Positions 57,341-64,000 of a stretch of DNA of 64,000 nt are shown piece by piece. Position 1 is the stretch's first letter. Each line of letters begins with the position of its first letter. A model generated the notes under the pieces. That model did no database searches and was not told where the DNA came from. It saw only the letters and a list, made by a program, of their open reading frames with translations. The position numbers and the translations under genes were made by a program. Origin of the DNA: Geosiphon pyriformis (Eukaryota > Glomeromycota > Glomeromycetes > Archaeosporales > Geosiphonaceae); the NCBI GenBank assembly GCA_016748015.1, contig JAAOMT010000352.1:124001-188000 (forward strand), given 5' to 3'.

Positions 57341-58440
57341 TGTCCAATACTATTTAAGTCTTTTAATATTCCCAAAAATTACTATACTTAACTCATTAAA
57401 AACCAAGCAAGAATAAACTATACCTACCAGCAATATTTTATCAACTACTATTATAGAAAATAAATTGCTTGCTATAATATTCTCTTTTGAGATAAAAAAA
57501 CCAATCTTTACATTTTTATTCAGTAGAACTGCTCTTGAGACTAAATTCATTACAGCCATATACACCAATACCAAAGTAGATAACCACTCAATCAAATTAA
57601 TTTTGAATAGTAGTTTAGCAGACAGTATTATTACATAACAATTTATAAACCAATTAGGTTGCTAAGTTAATTGTGCTACTAGTATCAGAATTATTACTAC
57701 TGATAGAACAACAAAAACACCCATTGGTGAGATTAACAACTTTTCATTCAAAGTCAATGACATCAAAGTACTAATCAAGATGTTAATAATAGAAGTCACA
57801 CAGTACCAAGCTCTAGTTAATAATAACTGGCTGTCTAAAACCAATGCTGTACTTAACTGAAATACCCAGAAATTACAACTGAACTAGAATGGTCAAAACA
57901 TTCAGGTACCAGCCACTTGTGGATATTTTAAAACCATTACCAATAAGCAGCCACTAATTGAATTAGAAAAAGAAGAAAAAAAACCTATTTGGAAAGTGTA
58001 TTAAGTATTGTGGGTTAAAAAAAACATAATAAGCTACTGCTAATCTTATTGTAAGATAACAAAAGAAAAAAAAAGAATAAATCACAAACTACCACCAACA
58101 CTAGCAAAACTACTGACAGTTGGCACATACTGTACTCAGTAAACACGAAAAAAGAACCACTCTACATTTTTTTTAGATGTATTGGCTGCAAAAAGAAGCT
58201 GTTATCTATAAGAGCTTGAATAGTGCCAAATAAAGACTATTGATTATGTACCTATTATTACTGCAAACCATGCTACTGAAAATGTTTTGGTTACCCAAAA
58301 TGACAAAAAAAGTGAAACAACAAATCATGTTTCGCTTGTGGAGAAACACTATTTGATAAAAAAATGTGGAACAACATTCTTAATTAAGAAGGAATGTGTA
58401 ATATATTGTGTTAATACACGATTTTTATTAATGATTGGGT
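57341..58440 (+). pseudogene. B-vii protease and Cys-rich domain
   Basis: Protease very decayed. The LILDSGSAGSII block survives as LILNSSLADSII near 57598-57633, with the active-site Asp now Asn. The Cys-rich domain is better kept at about 58170-58440: CIGCKKKLLSIRA, YYYCKPC, SCFACGETLF and MCNILC. Preservation of the cysteine pairs in a copy with many stops is probably chance plus shared ancestry. Confidence 0.6.
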
Positions 58441-59036
58441 AAGCCAAAGAACACTTTTTAATGTCACATAGAACCAAACATTTTTTACACTTAAATGATT
58501 ATTCACATAATAAAGATGAAATTTAACAAATAACAAGTGCCAAAATCAAAAATGCTTCACCCAATAAAATATTAGTAATCAAAAACAACTTACTAAAACC
58601 AGTTGAAATCATTTTTATTCCCAAATTAGATGCATTTTTTAATATTTTAAGCAATTCAAAACAATTCTATAAACATTATTAAGATCTAGCACTCAAAAAA
58701 AACAAGAGCAGTATTGGAACAGCTAAATACAAAACTGTGTAAATATTGCTTAATTTTCAGTAACTTTAAATATTGTGATTATTGTGATCTTATCTATAAT
58801 CTATCACTATACATGATTTATTTAATTTTTAAAGATAAAGAACTAATCAGCAAATGCATAGCAAAATCAAAATTGAAAATCAATTGCAATTTAAACTCTG
58901 ATTATGACAACAAAAATGGTTTCAACTCTGTTTACTATGGTAATAATAACAATAATTCAAACTCCGATTATAATTTTAAACAATATATTATACTTCCAGA
59001 TTTGTTGATAGAGCAGGAACTAAAATGATTCAGTGT
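58441..59036 (+). pseudogene. B-vii helical spacer and second cysteine pair
   Basis: Helical spacer near 58600-58690 (KQFYKHY). Open 58714-59028: TKLCKYCLIFSNFKYCDYC, then an Asp/Asn-rich linker. Same layout as 20033-20581. Confidence 0.65.
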
Positions 59037-59836
59037 AATGAGGAAGATATTATGTCAGAATATACACAGAATACTGATGCAGAGTTTGATCTCAGATATT
59101 TGGAAAAAACAGTCATCAAATTAGAACTATATTTACACATCAGCATTGATCTAAAAATAGCACTGGAAATTCTGGCAACAACAATAGTTCAGTTAGCATC
59201 TAGATCTAATTTAACAAAAAAAGAGATTACTATCAGAAAAGAAATAATTAATGCAGAATATGTAGAAAATATCATTGCAATGCTACAAAATAATTCAGAA
59301 AAATCATATATAATTGAACCAAATGAAAAGATAACATAAGCAATATTCTTACTTTTGGTAAAAATAGCTCAATTAGTGCTAGTAGAAATAAGAAAAGAAT
59401 TAGAGATTACAACCAAAAAAAAAATAGATTCGGATCAATAAGTAGAATAAACATATCAATTAATATAACAGAAAAAAAAGCAATTAATAAGAGAAAAATT
59501 ATCTTTACCTATTAATCAATTTTTATTCCACTATATGACCAGTATATGTTAATAATAGAGAGAAAAATAAGGAACCAGTTCCAGATTTTTGAAGTAGAAC
59601 CAACTATTTGTGAATCAGAAAAGATTGGAATCACCAATTTCTACATATTGGCCAAAAACAATAAACACATTAAAATCTCCATCTACAACACAACTGAAAA
59701 CACCATTGAAATACCAAGTAAAATTACTGTCAGATATTTGAACACTAAAGTTAAGGACCAACTACCAAACATTATTCCAGATTTTTCACAATTGTGCAAA
59801 TATGTGAATATTATATTACAAATCATATACAGATAA
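59037..59836 (+). pseudogene. B-vii dUTPase domain plus spacer
   Basis: Open 59025-59339: motif 1 DAEFDLRY, motif 2 RSNL, motif 3 KEIINAEYVENI (catalytic Asp changed to Asn) and motif 4 start PNEKIT. Stops follow; motif 5 is lost near 59430. The spacer is open 59546-59836 (ITNFYILAKNNKHIKISIYN). A third dUTPase copy, supporting the family-wide nature of the domain. Confidence 0.72.
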
Positions 59837-61412
59837 AAAGAATGTTATTTGCTTTAACCAAAACAATTGAACCAAATAAACTTGGGAAACTTAAATCTGC
59901 TTTAACATATGCAGCTCAAAATACTACTCAACAATTTCACTAATATTTTTGCTAGTAAAAACAAATTTGGCAGAACTAACATCATCTAATATCAGATCAA
60001 AACTGTAAATACTATGTTAATCAAACAATGAGCATATCAAGTACTACTAGCAAGCCATAAAATTATTCAACAAGAAATTAACAGAATGTTAAACAATAGA
60101 TTAATTCAACTATCAATAAGTCTATGGTCATTACCAGTAATATTAGTTTGAAGAAAAATGAAAATTCACTTTGTGTAGATTATAAAAAACTTAACAGTAT
60201 AACTCATGGAGACAGTTATCTAACTTCATGAATTCAAGAATTATTTGATGTATTTGAAAAAAAGAAATGGTTTTCAATATTGGATCTAGACAGTAGTTAC
60301 TAGCAAGTAGCCATAAATCCAGCTAATAAAAAGAAGACAGTATTCACAACCAGAAAAAAGAACTTTGAATTTAACATTATGTTTTTTGGCTTAATAAATG
60401 CTTCAGCTATCTTTCAATGGCTAATGGAAATCATATATATTAGAATTACTATAAAAATCAGTAGTAGTCTACTTGGATAACACTAATGTATTCTTAAAAA
60501 CATTTAATAATCATCTTTATTATCTTTAATAAGTGTTTAAAAGACTAAGAAAAGCTAAATTAAAGTTGAATGCTACAAAATGTTTCTTTAATAAAACTGA
60601 ACTAAAATTTTTGAGACATATTATAAGCAAAGATGGCATCAAAATGGATTTAAATAAGATTAAAATTGTCAAGAACTTTCTAGTACCAACAAATCTCATA
60701 GAATTAAAAACATTTTTGGAATTTGCTGGATATTACTGCTGCTTTATTTAGAACTTCTCCAAACTGGCTTAACCATTTTACCAGCTCCAAACAAAGAATG
60801 TGAAATATGAATGGACTAAAACTTAACAAAAAGCTTTTGACATCTTAAAAAAAAAGCTTATTAAAGCACCAGTACTGATTTATTCAGATTACAGCAAGCC
60901 ATTTATTATTATCACTAATGCATTAGATTAAACATTGGAAACTGTACTATTACAAAAAAAACCAGATAGCAGAAAACACCCAGTAACATATGCTAGCTAA
61001 AGCTTAAGTTTAGCTAAAAAGAACTATAGAACTCCAGCATTAAAACATTTGGCTATTTATTAGACTGTTATTAAATAGAAGAAATATTTGAGTCAAAAAT
61101 TTGATGTGTATATTGATCACAAAGAATTGACATTAATTCAGAAACAAAAATTTGGAGATGATTACCATTCAAGATAAAAAATAGAATTATTACTATTTAA
61201 TTATATCATACATTATAAAAATAAAAAAAAAATAAAAATACTGACAGTTTGTTGCAAATAAGACAAATTTAAAAACATTATAACAAAAGATAAACACACA
61301 AAAATATCAACAACTTTAACATTATATTAATATTCAACAGTTTAAGAAGAAATTATCTTAAAAAGAACAAAATAATATAAAACAACAATTAAAATACTTT
61401 ATTACTTACTAT
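59837..61412 (+). pseudogene. B-vii RT and RNase H
   Basis: RT from about 59850 (SNFTNIFASKNKFGRTN type), the LDLDSSY block near 60280, FGLINASAIFQWLME near 60390, the YLDNTN box near 60470 and the connection open 60533-60751. RNase H from about 60890 (ITNALD) to about 61260. It is cut just before the integrase zinc region by an antisense LTR. Confidence 0.75.
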
Positions 61413-62305
61413 TGTTACAGATAATTATTTGGGTGGTTTAAAACAAATAACAAACCTGTAATTTGGTACTCAATAGCTAAATAATGTTGGTAAATCTGAA
61501 AGTTTTGGTATCTGAAGGTTTTGGTTGAGTTTTTTGTATAATAAACAGAGATTCAATAATAATATTCTTTGGTGATGTTTCTAGTTTTTTTCCCAACCCT
61601 TAAGTTGATATGCTTTGGTGTTTGTAGTCTCCTGAAATATTTTATTTCATTAATTTCTTTCTCAACTTGGTGGTTGGTTTTCTAATAAGCTATTCTCAAA
61701 TTCCGAATTGTTTATCATTATTTTTGGGTCTTTTACCAGTTCTATAGACATTAATTGCTTAGCATTTAATCTTTTTATTCCATTAGTAAATCAACACAAC
61801 AAAAGAAAATAAAAAAATAAAAAAAATAAAAGAAAATAATAAATTAATATTCTATCAATAACCATAATCAAGAGCTATTAGTCTAATATAGTTAAGTATT
61901 GAATTTTATCAACATGGAGTATTAATAATTAAAAAGTAATTAATATTTTTAATTAAGTAATAATAATATAGATTGGATAATAATTATATATTTTATTAAT
62001 ATTGATGAGTTTCCACTTCAAGTTATTAAAAACTCTCTTTTGAAGAAATAGTATTGGGGTTTTGAATTTTATTGAAATCTGAATACTTTTTTGTTTTTAA
62101 CACTTTCACTATATATACATAATTAGTGTTATATAAGATTTTTGGAGAATTTTACAATTCTTTAAGAGAATTCTGAAATTCTACAATTCCTTAAAAAGAA
62201 TCCTGTAATTTCTTGAGAAAAATCCTGAAATTTTTCATTTTACTATGTCTATTTTTGATTGGTTATTTTATCTATTATTATAATTTCTTATTTCTATAAA
62301 TAACA
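61413..62305 (-). repeat. Lone family B-type LTR
   Basis: 893 bp, TGTTACAGATAATT to AATAACA, minus orientation. The left flank is B-vii pol, the right flank LINE-like sequence; no matching 4-bp duplication is seen (left CTAT, right ACAT). A GAATTC-rich block lies near 62140-62235. Either a solo LTR whose flank was later lost or a recombination joint. Confidence 0.75.
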
Positions 62306-62598
62306 ACATATATCTATAGAAATCTAATTATCAGAAAAAATCATAATATTAAAAAAAACTAAAACACACTCAAAAGCCAATACCATGGCCTGCAACTTAG
62401 CCAAAGTTGACAAAAGCAAACCATAAACTTTTACTTTTATGCCCAAATCTAGATTAGAAAAGTAAGCAACAGCATCACCAATTATATTAGAAGACTCAAA
62501 ATTTTTAACAGAACTATTAATGTAAATTGAAATCTTGGACAATAAATCATTTTTTAATTAAAAATAAATAACACAAAAGCCATCTACATTGAACACAC
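62306..62598 (-). pseudogene. LINE-type RNase H fragment
   Basis: Open 62324-62542 on the minus strand, 72 codons. ISIYINSSVKNF (Asn where YTDGS has Asp), VAYFSNLDLG, STLAKLQAMVLAFECV (where S.RAEL.A...AL is usual) and IMIFSDN (last Asp region). This fits the RNase H domain found downstream of RT in many fungal LINEs. It is bounded by two LTRs. It may come from the same LINE family as 42660-43478. Confidence 0.5.
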
Positions 62599-63538
62599 TG
62601 TTATCAGAGGTTTTTGGTCTCTTTTCTTAAATGTTGTTAGTGCTTATTTGTTGTTAATTCACATTTTCTGAAAGCTAATAAATTTTTGATAACTGAATTT
62701 ATCTTCAAATTATCTCTTATAATTTAAACTGTTAGAGTTATATATAGAATGACCAATTCTATGCCAGTTATTTTATGTAGTTATATTGTAGTAAATATCA
62801 ACTCTTTCTCAAGAATTGCTTATCTAGAAGCTTACTAAAAATGTATAGTTACTTTGCTATAAAAGTTAATTTCTTTACAGAAATCTTATATCTAGACTAT
62901 TTTAATAATTATAATAAAAAAAATAAAAAAAAATAAAAAAAATGTAAAGAAAATAGAATTTTGTTAAAAGAATCAATTCTGGTCCAGGTTTGGAATAATT
63001 AATGTTTTATTGAAATTGGTAGCTAATTAATTTCAAAATATTAGTTGTGTTTAAGAAAATTTCAAGCATAATAATTAAGGATTTAAATTTTTAAATTTTT
63101 ATTTTTATTTGATTTGTAAAGATAATTTTAAGAAAGATAGATTTAAAGTAAAATATATTTTCTCAAAGAGTGAAGTTCTTCTTTTATACAATTTGTTATA
63201 ATACTAGTTTTTGAACTTGTACTTTTTTCTTTACTATTATTTCAGTAAATTAAAGATATATTTTAATAAATTATGAGTTATTTTTGCAAACTATTAATTA
63301 TTTCAGTAAATTATCAATTATTTTGGCAAATTTTTGAATATTAAATGGTTCGAAATATTGTGTAATTTGATCATTTTAATTTCTATAATACAAATTGGAT
63401 TATTAATTAAATAATAATATTTGATAATTTGATTAAATAATAAGTAATACTTGAATTAATAATAATATATGCTAATTAATAATAAGAATTATAAGGGTAA
63501 TTTCATGTTATTTAATAGCTAAAATTCTATTGATAACA
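62599..63538 (-). repeat. Lone family C LTR
   Basis: 940 bp, TGTTATCAG to GATAACA, matching 45543-46525. Five 20-bp units at 63239-63338. More decayed than the other copy: almost all CG of that copy are TG or CA here. The right flank is A-v. Confidence 0.82.
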
Positions 63539-64000
63539 ATGACTTAAGAAAACAAAAGCATTATTTGATTATAAATTGTACAAATTAACCATTAAATGTG
63601 ATAAAAAGCCTATTATAGTTAAATATTGCTATTAGACAACTCCTTCAGCACCCAAGCAAAATCAAGAAGAAAAACAATCAGATAAATCAGATGATAAAGA
63701 AAATGAAAAAAAAAAAAAAAAAACTGCTAAATTCACATATACTATCCTCACTAGCAATAGCAAACCACTGAATAATATTAAAACAAACAAAAAAAGAATT
63801 ATTGTAAATGGCAAAATAATCTGTTGGCCTTATTATAATATGCTCAAAAAAATTTTTAACTGAAAACCCAGCAAGAAAACCAAATACAGTTATTGGTAAT
63901 ATGATCCTTATGCCTAGTATTAGTGTGATAAATTTCTGTATTTTCCTAGTGATAAATACAAATTCTATTTAATATATTACAAAAATTGAGCATTTATTAG
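63539..64000 (+). pseudogene. A-v: protease end and Cys linker, runs off the window
   Basis: Aligned with A-iii 13188-13650: the protease end (ALFDYKLYKLTIKCDKKP type), acidic tail reduced to an A-run at 63707-63723, the YTILTSNSKPLNN segment, then the Cys linker (ICWPYYNMLKKIF, CLVLVW area) to the right edge. Confidence 0.75.

Noticed and set aside
62306-62598. A host gene between two LTRs
   Set aside because: The only open frame is short and looks like a LINE RNase H; nothing supports a host gene.
1-64000. An alternative genetic code that reads TAG, TAA or TGA
   Set aside because: Stops fall at varied places in each copy and match Gln or Trp codons in sister copies; decay explains them.

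Overview
The window is AT-rich eukaryotic DNA made almost entirely of nested, decayed transposable elements. I find no host gene, tRNA, rRNA or CRISPR array. The dominant sequences are LTR retrotransposons of Ty3/gypsy type (order gag, protease, reverse transcriptase, RNase H, integrase). There are also two scraps of LINE coding sequence and one small DNA transposon with inverted ends. The LINE motifs, the very low GC and the density of related elements suggest an arbuscular-mycorrhizal-type fungus (Glomeromycotina). That is an inference from style only, since no host marker is present.

I use letters for families. Family A (LTR about 670-770 bp, with a 12-bp tandem array): A-i 3164-6066; A-ii, split as 6500-7082, 25486-25514, 26768-30910 and 40578-42659; A-iii 10096-17866, the best preserved copy; A-iv 43479-45542 (minus); A-v 63539-64000. 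Family B (LTR about 740-960 bp) encodes a dUTPase domain between protease and RT: B-i 1-3163; B-ii 6067-6499; B-iii 7083-25485 (minus, full length, interrupted by A-iii); B-iv 30911-40577 (plus, full length, protease region deleted); B-v 52106-54124 (minus); B-vi 54125-56237 (minus); B-vii 56238-61412 (plus); one more LTR at 61413-62305. Family C (LTR about 940-980 bp): a 3' half at 45543-48963 (minus) joined head-to-head to a 5' half at 48964-52105 (plus), and a lone LTR at 62599-63538. A solo LTR of a fourth family (X) sits at 35729-36717.

Layering from 3.1 to 42.7 kb: a LINE received A-ii. A-ii was hit by B-iii (4-bp target duplication TCAG/CCAG), a mariner-like element (TA duplication) and B-iv (ATGT/ACAT, both derivable from ACGT). 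B-iii then received A-iii, and B-iv received the X element, now a solo LTR (CCAA/CCAA). Differences between copies are mostly C-to-T and G-to-A transitions. Many stop codons are former Gln or Trp codons, and several catalytic Asp codons have become Asn.

Three parts of these elements do not fit the textbook gag-pol plan: (1) a separate ORF of about 218-242 codons after integrase, found in A, B and C, always ending 6-11 codons inside the 3' LTR; (2) a cysteine-rich region between protease and RT, followed in B by a five-motif dUTPase; (3) a short-unit tandem array just upstream of the TATA box in every LTR family, with a different unit in each (12, about 40, about 20 and 10 bp). These are the best candidates for undescribed biology here.
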